Source: Prevotella sp. UBA2746 (lineage in GTDB: Bacteria > Bacteroidota > Bacteroidia > Bacteroidales > Bacteroidaceae). From it: a stretch of DNA of 64,000 bases. Both the position numbers and the translations under genes were made by a program. The number at the start of each line of letters is the position of its first letter. The first letter of the stretch is position 1. The notes beneath the pieces were generated by a model that was given only the letters and a program-made list of their open reading frames with translations, made no database searches and was not told the DNA's origin. This document shows positions 41,146-49,217 of the stretch, piece after piece. The DNA lies in NCBI GenBank assembly GCA_002353555.1, contig DEJO01000032.1, forward strand, positions 5,951 through 69,950, given 5' to 3'.

Positions 41146-42606
41146 ATGAATGCCATAGAAGTAAGCGGAGTCAGCAAGCGTTACGGCAGCGTGCAGGCAC
41201 TCAACGACGTGTCTTTCTCTGTCGGCGAGGGTGAGGTGTTCGGACTCATCGGACCCGACGGGGCGGGCAAGACCACCATGTTCCGTATTCTCTGCACCCT
41301 GTTGCTGCCTGACAAGGGTACGGCAACGGTCGAAGGCTTCGACACGGTGACCCAGATGAAGGACATCCGCCGTTGGGTAGGCTATATGCCGGGCCGGTTC
41401 TCGCTCTATCAAGACCTGACGGTAAGGGAAAACCTGGAGTTCTTTGCCACCCTCTTCGGCACCACCGTTGAGGAAGGCTACGACAGCATCCGTGCCATCT
41501 ATTCGCAGATAGAACGCTTCCAGGACCGCAGGGCAGGAGCCTTGTCGGGTGGCATGAAGCAGAAGCTGGCGCTCTCATGTGCGCTGGTGCACCAACCCAA
41601 GGTGTTGTTTCTCGACGAACCGACGACGGGCGTAGACCCCGTGAGCCGTAAAGAGTTCTGGGAGATGCTCTCCATGCTGAAGGAACGCGGCATTACCATC
41701 GTGGCTTCCACGCCCTATCTGGACGAGGTACGTTGTTGCCAGCGGGTGGCGTTCTTCGATAAAGGAGTGGTACGTGGCATCGACACCCCTGACGTTATCC
41801 TCGACCGCTTTGCCGGCATCTTCAATCCGCCGCCTATCAACCGCACCACGCCCCACTCCCCCCTAAAGGAGGAGGAACACGTCATCGAGGTCTCCCACCT
41901 GGTGAAGGCGTTCGGCTCGTTCCATGCTGTTGACGACATCTCGTTCAGCGTGAAGCGTGGCGAAATCTTCGGATTCCTTGGTGCCAACGGTGCCGGCAAG
42001 ACCACCGCCATGCACATGCTGACAGGACTGAACCAGCCCACCAGCGGCACGGGAACCGTCGTCGGCTTCGACATCCGTACCGAACACGAGCAGATCAAGA
42101 AGCACATCGGCTATATGTCGCAGAAGTTTTCACTCTATGAAGACCTGACGGTGGCAGAGAACATCCGGCTCTTTGCAGGCATCTACGGCATGGAGTCCAA
42201 GGCGATTGCGCGGAAGACCGACGAGCTGTTGCAACGCCTGCAGTTCGCCGACCACAGAGACGACCTCGTCTCGTCGCTGCCGTTAGGGTGGAAACAGAAG
42301 CTGGCGTTCTCGGTCAGCATCTTCCATGAGCCGGGAGTGGTGTTCCTCGACGAGCCGACGGGAGGCGTTGACCCTGCTACCCGCCGCCAGTTCTGGGAAC
42401 TGATCTATGATGCTGCCGCGCGAGGCATCACCGTCTTTGTGACGACCCACTACATGGACGAGGCTGAGTATTGCGACCGCATTTCCATCATGGTCGATGG
42501 CAAGATCAGTGTCATCGGCACACCCGACGAGTTGAAGCACCGCTTCCGCCAACCCGATATGGACCATGTGTTCACCTACTTGGCTCGGCAGGCGGTGAGA
42601 ACGTAA
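41146..42606 (+). CDS. ABC transporter ATPase, two fused nucleotide-binding domains (YbhF-like)
   Basis: 486 residues with two ABC ATPase domains. Domain 1 has Walker A GPDGAGKTT near residue 40, the signature LSGGMKQKLALS and Walker B VLFLDEPTTGVDP. Domain 2 has Walker A GANGAGKTT, a modified signature SSLPLGWKQKLAFS and Walker B VVFLDEPTGGVDP. The LPLGW form in place of LSGGQ is a known variant of YbhF/YhiH-type exporters. The domains are joined by a short linker (residues about 228-246) encoded by a C-rich repeat. It powers the two permeases that follow. Confidence 0.93.
   Translation: MNAIEVSGVSKRYGSVQALNDVSFSVGEGEVFGLIGPDGAGKTTMFRILCTLLLPDKGTATVEGFDTVTQMKDIRRWVGYMPGRFSLYQDLTVRENLEFFATLFGTTVEEGYDSIRAIYSQIERFQDRRAGALSGGMKQKLALSCALVHQPKVLFLDEPTTGVDPVSRKEFWEMLSMLKERGITIVASTPYLDEVRCCQRVAFFDKGVVRGIDTPDVILDRFAGIFNPPPINRTTPHSPLKEEEHVIEVSHLVKAFGSFHAVDDISFSVKRGEIFGFLGANGAGKTTAMHMLTGLNQPTSGTGTVVGFDIRTEHEQIKKHIGYMSQKFSLYEDLTVAENIRLFAGIYGMESKAIARKTDELLQRLQFADHRDDLVSSLPLGWKQKLAFSVSIFHEPGVVFLDEPTGGVDPATRRQFWELIYDAAARGITVFVTTHYMDEAEYCDRISIMVDGKISVIGTPDELKHRFRQPDMDHVFTYLARQAVRT
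41845..41880 (+). repeat. C-rich palindrome in frame between the two ABC domains
   Basis: CCCCACTCCCCCCTAAAGGAGGAGG encloses an imperfect CTCC...GGAG hairpin, read as the linker PHSPLKEEEH. It belongs to the intergenic C-rich family. Confidence 0.6.
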
Positions 42607-42617
42607 AACAAAGAAAT

Positions 42618-43733
42618 ATGAAAGCAGTCATGAACAGCAGTTTTATGTCGTTTGTACGCAAGGAGGCACGCCACATCCTGCGCGACCGTCGCACGATGCT
42701 CATCCTCTTCGGCATGCCCGTCGTGCTGATGTTGCTCTTCGGCTTCGCCATAACTACCGATGTGAAGGACGTGCGCACCGTGGTGGTCACCTCGCAGATG
42801 GACCACCAGACGCAGGCTGCCGTCGCCCGGCTGTCGTCATCGGAGTATTTCGACGTCGTTGCCACCGTCGGTACCAGCCGCGAAGCCGAGCAGCTCATCC
42901 GCAGCCAACGGGCAGACATGGCGGTCATCCCCAGCCTGCCGGCGAAGGAGGAGGGGAGCGGAAGGCGCAGCTGGCAGCTCATGGTGGACGGCAGCGACCC
43001 CAACATGGCACAGCAGTGGACTACCTATGCACAGGCTATACTGGCGCAGCCCATTGGTGGCAAAAGCTATTTTCTTCCCTCTCCCCTTGGAGAAGGGCCG
43101 GGGATGAGGCTCCTCTACAATCCGCAGATGAAGTCAACCTACAACTTTGTGCCAGCCATCATGGGCATGTTGCTCATGTTGGTCTGTGCCATGATGACGT
43201 CTATCTCCATCGTCCGCGAGAAGGAGCGGGGCACAATGGAGGTGTTGCTGGTCTCGCCCGTGCGCCCGCTGATGATCATCATCGCCAAGGCGGTGCCCTA
43301 TCTGGTGCTCGCCTTTGCCATCCTTGTGGTCATCCTCCTCATGTCGCGCTTTGTGCTCGGCGTTCCCATTGCCGGCTCCCTGGTCCTGATCTTTCTGGTC
43401 AGCGGCATCTACATCCTCCTGGCGTTGTCGCTGGGACTGCTCATCTCCAACGTAGCCTCCAGCCAGCTTGTGGCGTTGTTGCTCTCGGCTATGGTGTTGC
43501 TCATGCCCATCGTCATGCTGTCGGGCATGCTCTTCCCCATCGATTCCATGCCCGTGGTGCTGCAATGGGTGTCGGCAGTTGTCCCGCCCCGCTACTACAT
43601 CGAGGCCATGCGCAAGCTGATGATTATGGGAGTGGGCATCGGCGAGGTGATGCGTGAGCTCGTCATCCTCTCCGCCATGACCCTCCTGCTCTTGGGAGTG
43701 TCGCTCAAGATGTTCAAGTCGCGGCTGGAATAG
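42618..43733 (+). CDS. ABC-2 type permease (first)
   Basis: 371 residues from ATG 42618. One N-terminal membrane helix (MLILFGMPVVLMLLFGFAI) precedes a large periplasmic domain; the five helices of the ABC-2 core follow (FVPAIMGMLLMLVCAMMTSI, PYLVLAFAILVVILLM, LLALSLGLLISNVASSQLVA, LLSAMVLLMPIVMLSGMLFP and the final LSAMTLLLLGVSL). EKERGTMEVLLVSPVRP is the cytoplasmic coupling segment. It resembles YbhS/YhhJ. Residues about 150-165 are encoded by a C-rich palindrome. It lies 11 nt after the ATPase gene. Confidence 0.92.
   Translation: MKAVMNSSFMSFVRKEARHILRDRRTMLILFGMPVVLMLLFGFAITTDVKDVRTVVVTSQMDHQTQAAVARLSSSEYFDVVATVGTSREAEQLIRSQRADMAVIPSLPAKEEGSGRRSWQLMVDGSDPNMAQQWTTYAQAILAQPIGGKSYFLPSPLGEGPGMRLLYNPQMKSTYNFVPAIMGMLLMLVCAMMTSISIVREKERGTMEVLLVSPVRPLMIIIAKAVPYLVLAFAILVVILLMSRFVLGVPIAGSLVLIFLVSGIYILLALSLGLLISNVASSQLVALLLSAMVLLMPIVMLSGMLFPIDSMPVVLQWVSAVVPPRYYIEAMRKLMIMGVGIGEVMRELVILSAMTLLLLGVSLKMFKSRLE
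43069..43106 (+). repeat. C-rich palindrome in frame in the first ABC-2 permease
   Basis: CCCTCTCCCCTTGGAGAAGG is an imperfect hairpin (TCTCC...GGAGA) read as the loop PSPLGEGPGMR. Confidence 0.75.
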
Positions 43734-43818
43734 CGTCAACCTCAGATAGCATTCAACTGCTAATGACAGATAGTGAAATCGTAAAAATTGTCAAATTGTC
43801 AAATATAAATCAATCTCG

Positions 43819-44919
43819 ATGCTCAAGATACTGATACAAAAGGAGTTCCTACAGATACGCCGCAACGCCTTCCTGCCGCGGCTCATCGTCATGTTCCCCA
43901 TCGTCATCATGTGTGTCATGCCGTGGGTCATGAGCCAGGAGGTGAAGAACATCCGTGTAGATGTGGTGGACAACGACCGCTCGACGCTGTCGCAACAGCT
44001 CGTTCACAGCATCGAGGCGAGTCGCTATTTCGTCTTTGGCGGACAGAAACCTTCCTATGAGGTGGCTCTGAAGGAGATAGAAACGAGCAGAGCCGACGTG
44101 GTGATGGTCATCCCGCAAGACTTTGAGCGCAACCTTACACTTGCCAAGGCGGGTGCAGGCGTGAAGATGCCCACCGTCTTCATCGCTGCCAATGCCGTCA
44201 ACGGCACCAAGGGCAGCATGGCGGGTGCCTACCTTTCGCAGATTGTCACCGCCCAGGTGAGCCCCGACGTGGCAACCCTGCAGTCGAAGGTCTCCACACT
44301 CTTCCTCTACAACAAGCACCTGAACTACAAGGTGTTCATGATTCCGGCGCTCTTCGCGCTGGTCATGATGCTCATGTGCGGCTTCCTGCCTGCGCTGAAC
44401 ATCGTGGGTGAGAAGGAGCAGGGCACCATCGAACAGATAAACGTCACACCTGTCTCGAAGTGGGCGTTCATCCTTGCCAAGCTGATACCCTACTGGATGA
44501 TTGCGCTCTTCGTGGTCACCGTCTGCCTCCTGCTCTCGTGGGCTGTCTATGGCATCACCTGTCAGGGACCGCTCTGGCTCATCTATCTGCTTGCCATGCT
44601 CCTCGCGCTCTTCTTCTCGTCCTTCGGGCTGCTCATCTCCAACTACAGCGACACCATGCAGCAGGCCATCTTCGTCATGTGGTTCTTTGTCGTCAGCCTG
44701 CTCCTGCTCAGCGGGCTCTTCACACCCACGCGCTCCATGCCCCACTGGGCATACCTCACCACCTACGTCAACCCCATGCACTACTTCATCGATGCCGTCC
44801 GCACCGTCTTCGTGCGTGGAGGTTCCTTCCTCGCCGTTGCCCACCAGCTGCTTGCCCTCGTCCTCATCTCTGCCGTCATGGGTGTATGGGCTGTGGTGAG
44901 CTACAAGAAGAACTCATGA
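43819..44919 (+). CDS. ABC-2 type permease (second)
   Basis: 366 residues with the same layout as its neighbour: N-terminal helix FLPRLIVMFPIVIMCVMPWV, a periplasmic domain, then core helices (VFMIPALFALVMMLMCGFLP, LIPYWMIALFVVTVCLLLSW, LLAMLLALFFSSFGLLISNY, AIFVMWFFVVSLLLLSGLF, and a last one). The coupling segment VGEKEQGTIEQINVTPVSKW is present. It probably pairs with the first permease as a heterodimer, like YbhS and YbhR. It is the last gene of the exporter operon. The 3' region holds the inverted-repeat element. Confidence 0.92.
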   Translation: MLKILIQKEFLQIRRNAFLPRLIVMFPIVIMCVMPWVMSQEVKNIRVDVVDNDRSTLSQQLVHSIEASRYFVFGGQKPSYEVALKEIETSRADVVMVIPQDFERNLTLAKAGAGVKMPTVFIAANAVNGTKGSMAGAYLSQIVTAQVSPDVATLQSKVSTLFLYNKHLNYKVFMIPALFALVMMLMCGFLPALNIVGEKEQGTIEQINVTPVSKWAFILAKLIPYWMIALFVVTVCLLLSWAVYGITCQGPLWLIYLLAMLLALFFSSFGLLISNYSDTMQQAIFVMWFFVVSLLLLSGLFTPTRSMPHWAYLTTYVNPMHYFIDAVRTVFVRGGSFLAVAHQLLALVLISAVMGVWAVVSYKKNS

Positions 44920-44931
44920 TACCACATCGAC

Positions 44932-45366
44932 ACAAACCCTTCACAGTACTCATAACCAATTGGAAGACAGTGAGATAAGTGTGAAGGGTTTTGTCTGACT
45001 AGTCCGCTCAATCCGACCATTCTGCTCATCCATACAGCTCTGATTCCTTCGCGATTCTACGCTTTTTATTTTACAATCTACCACATTTGGTATCTTTTGA
45101 CACGTGTCAGAAACATTTCCGACACGTGTCAAAAACGTTTCTGACACGTGTCAAAAGATACAGAATCGTATTTTTCGGATAATTATCACATCTCTTCATG
45201 AACATAAAACATTGTTAACAAGGACTTTAGTTCATTTCTTTCGCATCATGATGATTTTTTTCCTGATATTTGCATCAAGTATATTTGAAACCTATTTACA
45301 AAAAACAAACCCTTCACAACATCTCTCTGATAGTCAGAATGTTACAGAGCTGTGAAGGGTTTTGTT
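44932..45366 (+). repeat. 435-bp element with inverted terminal repeats (MITE-like)
   Basis: The ends are inverted copies of ACAAACCCTTCACAG, and each end also forms its own hairpin with a second internal copy (44980-44994 and 45304-45318). The left and reversed right ends stay similar for about 10 bases further (CT..TAAC). The centre holds the GACACGTGTC array. There is no gene and no clear target-site duplication. The stretch is noncoding between converging genes. Confidence 0.5.
45091..45160 (+). repeat. 22-bp-period palindromic array (GACACGTGTC)
   Basis: GACACGTGTC occurs at 45099, 45121 and 45143, each exactly 22 bp apart. The whole block is also one large dyad: TATCTTTTGACACGTGTCAG on the left mirrors the right end. 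Confidence 0.9.
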
Positions 45367-45408
45367 GAAACTAAAAAAACTCGTTGATAACTGTCTGCGT
45401 CAGTTGCG

Positions 45409-47121
45409 TCAGTTGTTGCGCTGCTTGGTACCCATGCGTGCCTCGACGACGTTGACGACATAGTCGCCGAGTTTCTCGCATTCGCTGATGATGTCCATAT
45501 ACATGGTGCCGATGGCATAGGTGTATTTGTGGTCGTCAATGTCGTTGATGTTCTGCGACTTCAGCTGGTTTCGGTAGTTGTTGATTTCGTTCTCGATGTT
45601 GAACGAGCGGTTGATGTCGTTCTGCTCGCGGTAGCCCACGAGGGTGGCATTCATCTGGGTGAGCGCCTGGTTGGTGAGTTCCATCATCTGGTGCATGTGG
45701 TGGTACTGGTCCTGGGTGAAGTCTTCCTTGCCCTTGATGCGTCGGTTCAGCGTGCGTGCGATGTTGTAGCAGGAGTCGCCGATGCTCTCTATCTCGCTGA
45801 TCTCGCGCAGCATGGCGCGTATCTTCGCCTTCGTCTCGTCGGAGAGGTGGGCGTCGGAAATCTCGTCCAGATACTTGGCAATCTCTATCTCCATGTTGTC
45901 GGAGATGCCTTCATACTTCTCGATGCGCGAGAACGCCTTGACGAAGGCTCCCTCGTCCTTTTCTGCCACCAGTTCGCGCACCATGCCGAACATGCGCTGT
46001 ATGCGGACGGCAAAGGACTGTATCTCCTTCTGTGCCTCCAGGACCGAGAGTTCCGGTGTCTTCATGAAGCCGGCGGTGATGAACCGCAGGCGGAAGTCTT
46101 CCTCGTCGCCGTCGGCCTTCTTCGGCTTGATGACGCGGCAGACAAGCTTCTCTATCTGCGGTATGAACCAGATGAGGATGAACGTGTTGGCAAGGTTGAA
46201 GCAGGTGTGGAAGGCGGCAAGTACGAACGACAGCTTGGCGGCATTCTTCAGGAAGCCGGGGTCGCCCTTGACGAGGGTGAAGTCGTAGCCCACCATGCCG
46301 CATACCATGTCTACGAAGGGCTTGAAGACGATCAGTATCCAGCAAACGCCGAACAGGTTGAAGAACATGTGGGCGAAGGCGGCTCGCCGTGCCTGCGTGT
46401 TGGCGGTCATGGCGGCGATGTTAGAGGTCACCGTCGTGCCGATGTTCTCGCCCATGACCAGTGCAATGCCCTGATAGATGGGCAGCACGCCGCTGGAGCA
46501 GAGAATCATCGTGATGGCCATCACCGCTGCCGACGACTGTACGCAGAGCGTCAGTATGCCGCCGAGGAGCAGGAAGCAGATGGTGGTCAGGAAGGAGTCG
46601 GGGTCGAACTGTGCGAAGAATTGCAGCACTTCCTGGTTCTCGCCCAGGTGCATGTCAATGCCCGTCTGACGTAGGGTGCCCAGTCCGAGGAACATGAAGG
46701 CGACGCCAAAGAGGAAGTCGCCGATGAAACGCTTCTTCTTGGAATAGATGAGGATGATGGCAACGAAGAACGCCGGATAGACAAAGTCGGTGATGTTGAA
46801 CGAAAAACCTGCCGACATGATCCATGCCGTCAGCGTGGTTCCGATGTTGGCTCCCATGATGACGGAGATGGCTTGTGCCAGCGTGAGCAGCCCGGCATTG
46901 ACAAACGAGACGGTCATCACCGTCGTGGCTGTTGACGACTGTACGGCTGCGGTGACGAACATACCCGTGAGCAGACCCGTGAAGCGGTTGGTGGTCATGG
47001 CTTGCAAGACGTGGCGCAACTGCGAACCTGCCATCTTCTGCAAGCTGTCGCTCATCGACTTCATACCGAACATCAGCAATGCCAACGAACCGATGAGTTT
47101 AAAGAATATCCATATCGACAT
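45409..47121 (-). CDS. Na+/phosphate symporter family protein with PhoU-like tail
   Basis: 570 residues. The N-terminal half has about 8 transmembrane helices with the two inverted QSSTATT-type repeats (VTAAVQSSTATTVMTVSFVN and CVQSSAAVMAITMILCSS), the hallmark of the SLC34/NptA family. GANIGTTLTAWIMSAG and GENIGTTVTSNIAAMT supply Na+ sites. The C-terminal 200 residues are helical and PhoU-like (IESIGDSCYNIARTLNRRIK). It imports phosphate with Na+ at the inner membrane. Promoter boxes lie at 47155-47162 and 47229-47236. Confidence 0.93.
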   Translation of the reverse strand: MSIWIFFKLIGSLALLMFGMKSMSDSLQKMAGSQLRHVLQAMTTNRFTGLLTGMFVTAAVQSSTATTVMTVSFVNAGLLTLAQAISVIMGANIGTTLTAWIMSAGFSFNITDFVYPAFFVAIILIYSKKKRFIGDFLFGVAFMFLGLGTLRQTGIDMHLGENQEVLQFFAQFDPDSFLTTICFLLLGGILTLCVQSSAAVMAITMILCSSGVLPIYQGIALVMGENIGTTVTSNIAAMTANTQARRAAFAHMFFNLFGVCWILIVFKPFVDMVCGMVGYDFTLVKGDPGFLKNAAKLSFVLAAFHTCFNLANTFILIWFIPQIEKLVCRVIKPKKADGDEEDFRLRFITAGFMKTPELSVLEAQKEIQSFAVRIQRMFGMVRELVAEKDEGAFVKAFSRIEKYEGISDNMEIEIAKYLDEISDAHLSDETKAKIRAMLREISEIESIGDSCYNIARTLNRRIKGKEDFTQDQYHHMHQMMELTNQALTQMNATLVGYREQNDINRSFNIENEINNYRNQLKSQNINDIDDHKYTYAIGTMYMDIISECEKLGDYVVNVVEARMGTKQRNN

Positions 47122-47154
47122 AAAAAGACGAGGGTTTAGTTGTATTTACGGATG

Positions 47155-47162
47155 CAAAGATA
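47155..47162 (-). promoter_or_regulatory. -7 box TATCTTTG of the Na/Pi symporter gene
   Basis: Minus-strand TATCTTTG, 33 nt from the ATG. A second TATCTTTG at 47229-47236 could be an alternative upstream start. Confidence 0.55.
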
Positions 47163-47298
47163 CGATTAAGTGAGGGAAAAGCCAAATTTTATTTGGATTT
47201 TTGCGAGTGTGAGTATCTTCGGCGAAGACAAAGATACAATTTAGTGTGCAGAAATCAAAAAGAAAAAGAATTTTTCTTTATCTTTCAGAAACTTATAG

Positions 47299-47306
47299 TA
47301 TCTTTG
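47299..47306 (+). promoter_or_regulatory. -7 box TATCTTTG of the nucleoside kinase gene
   Basis: TATCTTTG about 61 nt before the ATG at 47368. Confidence 0.55.
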
Positions 47307-47367
47307 CAAATGGGTTTGAACCCGCAAGACAATCATATTCAAACTATTGCTTATAACCTTTTGACAC

Positions 47368-49062
47368 ATGGAACAAAGCATCAGCATCAGGTGTACGAAC
47401 AACGGCAAGACGCTGGCGGCACCCATGGGAAGTTCACTGAAAGACGTCTATAGGCTGGCACAGCTGCAGATGGAGTTCCCGCCTGTCTGCGCACGCGTCA
47501 ACAACAAAGTAGAGGGCATGGACTTCCGCTTCTATAACAACAAGACCGTCGAGTTTCTCGACATACGCTCGGCAAGCGGCATGCGCAACTACACGCGCAC
47601 GCTCTTCTTCGTGCTCTGCAAGGCGGTGGAGGACATCTGCCCCGGTACGCTCGTGCAGATAGACATCCCCGTGAGCAACGGCTACTACGTAGACATGGAC
47701 AGGGACGTACCCATCGACGACATACGCAGGCGGATGCAGGAGATTATCGATGCCGACATACCCATACACCGCCACCAGGTGCCTACGGAGGAGGCTGTCG
47801 AAATGTTCGACCGGCTGGGCGACAAGGCGAAGGCCAAGCTGCTGCGCAGTTCGGGCAGGATGTATACCGTCTACTACTCCATAGAGCGGTATGTGGACTT
47901 CTTCTACGGCTCGTTGCTCACCCACACGTCGCAACTCTACCTCTTCGGACTGGAGAAGTACAACAACGGATTGCTGCTACGCATTCCTTCACGCAAAGAC
48001 CCTACACGGCTGGGAGAGCACATCAGGCAAGACAAGATGTTCGACATCTTCAGGGAGTACCACAACTGGCAGAAGATACTGGGCGTGAGGACGGTGGGCG
48101 ACTTCAATGAGGCCGTTGCCAAGGGGCATGCCAACAACCTGATACAGGTGGGCGAGGCGTTGCAGGAGAAGAAGATAGCGAACATCGCTTTCGACATTGC
48201 CGGACACATCAACCCCAGCCTCGTCCCTGAGAAGTTCAGGAAGGAGTTTGCCGAGACACCCATCAGGATGGTGCTCATCGCAGGACCGTCGTCGTCGGGA
48301 AAGACGACGACCTGCAAGCGACTGTCCATACAGCTGCTCACCAACGGCATCAAGCCCATACCCATCTCACTCGACGACTACTTCGTAGACCGCGACAACA
48401 CGCCGCGCGACGAAACGGGCGACTTTGACTTTGAGAGCATCTATGCCCTGAACCTGCCGCTGCTCAACCAGCAGCTACAGGATTTGCTCGACGGCAAGGA
48501 AGTGGAACTGCCCAGGTATGACTTCAAACTGGGGAAGAGCGTCAAGAGCGGAAAGAAACTGAAACTGCACGACAACGAGGTGCTGGTGGTAGAAGGTATC
48601 CATGCCCTGAACCCGGAACTGACGGCAAAGATACCAGAGCGGATGAAGTACCGGGTCTATGCTTCGGCACTGACGACCATCATGCTGGACGACCACAACT
48701 ATATCCCTGCCACTGACAACCGCCTGCTCAGGCGTATCGTGCGTGACTATAACTATCGCGGGGTATCGGCACAGGAGACCATCAGGAGGTGGCCCAGCGT
48801 GCGACGTGGTGAAGACAAGTGGATATTCCCCTATCAGGAGAATGCCAATGCCATGTTCAATACCGCCATGCTCTTCGAACTGGCTATTCTCAAGATTTAT
48901 GCCATACCCCTGCTCGAACAGGTGCCGGAAGACTGCCAGGAATATAGCGAAGCCTACAGGCTGCGCAAGTTCCTCGGCTATTTCAAGCCGCTTCCCTTCG
49001 ACACCATACCGCCAACGAGTTTGCTGCGCGAGTTCCTGGGTGGCAGTTCCTTCGAATATTAA
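47368..49062 (+). CDS. nucleoside kinase (uridine kinase-like) with TGS-like N-terminus
   Basis: 564 residues in three parts: a TGS-like N-terminus (SIRCTNNGKTLAAPMGSSLK), a threonyl-tRNA synthetase editing-like middle (about 60-240, YYVDMDRDVP...RLLRSSGRMYTVYYSIERY), and a C-terminal P-loop kinase with GPSSSGKTT at residues 306-314. DDYFVDRDNTPRDETGDFDF is the uridine kinase/phosphoribulokinase substrate region. Bacteroidetes have this fused form widely. It is likely a pyrimidine nucleoside salvage kinase; the role of the synthetase-like part is unknown. Confidence 0.88.
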   Translation: MEQSISIRCTNNGKTLAAPMGSSLKDVYRLAQLQMEFPPVCARVNNKVEGMDFRFYNNKTVEFLDIRSASGMRNYTRTLFFVLCKAVEDICPGTLVQIDIPVSNGYYVDMDRDVPIDDIRRRMQEIIDADIPIHRHQVPTEEAVEMFDRLGDKAKAKLLRSSGRMYTVYYSIERYVDFFYGSLLTHTSQLYLFGLEKYNNGLLLRIPSRKDPTRLGEHIRQDKMFDIFREYHNWQKILGVRTVGDFNEAVAKGHANNLIQVGEALQEKKIANIAFDIAGHINPSLVPEKFRKEFAETPIRMVLIAGPSSSGKTTTCKRLSIQLLTNGIKPIPISLDDYFVDRDNTPRDETGDFDFESIYALNLPLLNQQLQDLLDGKEVELPRYDFKLGKSVKSGKKLKLHDNEVLVVEGIHALNPELTAKIPERMKYRVYASALTTIMLDDHNYIPATDNRLLRRIVRDYNYRGVSAQETIRRWPSVRRGEDKWIFPYQENANAMFNTAMLFELAILKIYAIPLLEQVPEDCQEYSEAYRLRKFLGYFKPLPFDTIPPTSLLREFLGGSSFEY

Positions 49063-49186
49063 GCGGGTTTTCACCGCACTCGACGTTAACGTCGCTTATA
49101 TGAGCGTAGCGAGTCTTAAGAAGTTACCGGCAGGCGGAAATGCAAAGAAAAGCATGCTTTCCTTTTGTTTTTCGCTCGTTTATGCG

Positions 49187-49194
49187 TAACTTTG
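49187..49194 (+). promoter_or_regulatory. promoter of korAB (TTTG-N19-TAACTTTG)
   Basis: TAACTTTG with TTTG at 49164-49167 and a 19-nt spacer, 23 nt before the ATG. Confidence 0.65.
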
Positions 49195-49217
49195 CACCTT
49201 ATTAAATAAATAGCAAC

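Noticed and set aside
42471..42617. N-terminal extension of the first ABC-2 permease
   Set aside because: It overlaps the ATPase gene in another frame; the start at 42618 fits the family N-terminus.
45104..45355. 83-aa plus-strand frame in the inverted-repeat element
   Set aside because: It starts inside the palindromic array and has no domain or promoter.
44932..45366. Insertion sequence with transposase
   Set aside because: No transposase frame; only inverted repeats and noncoding DNA.
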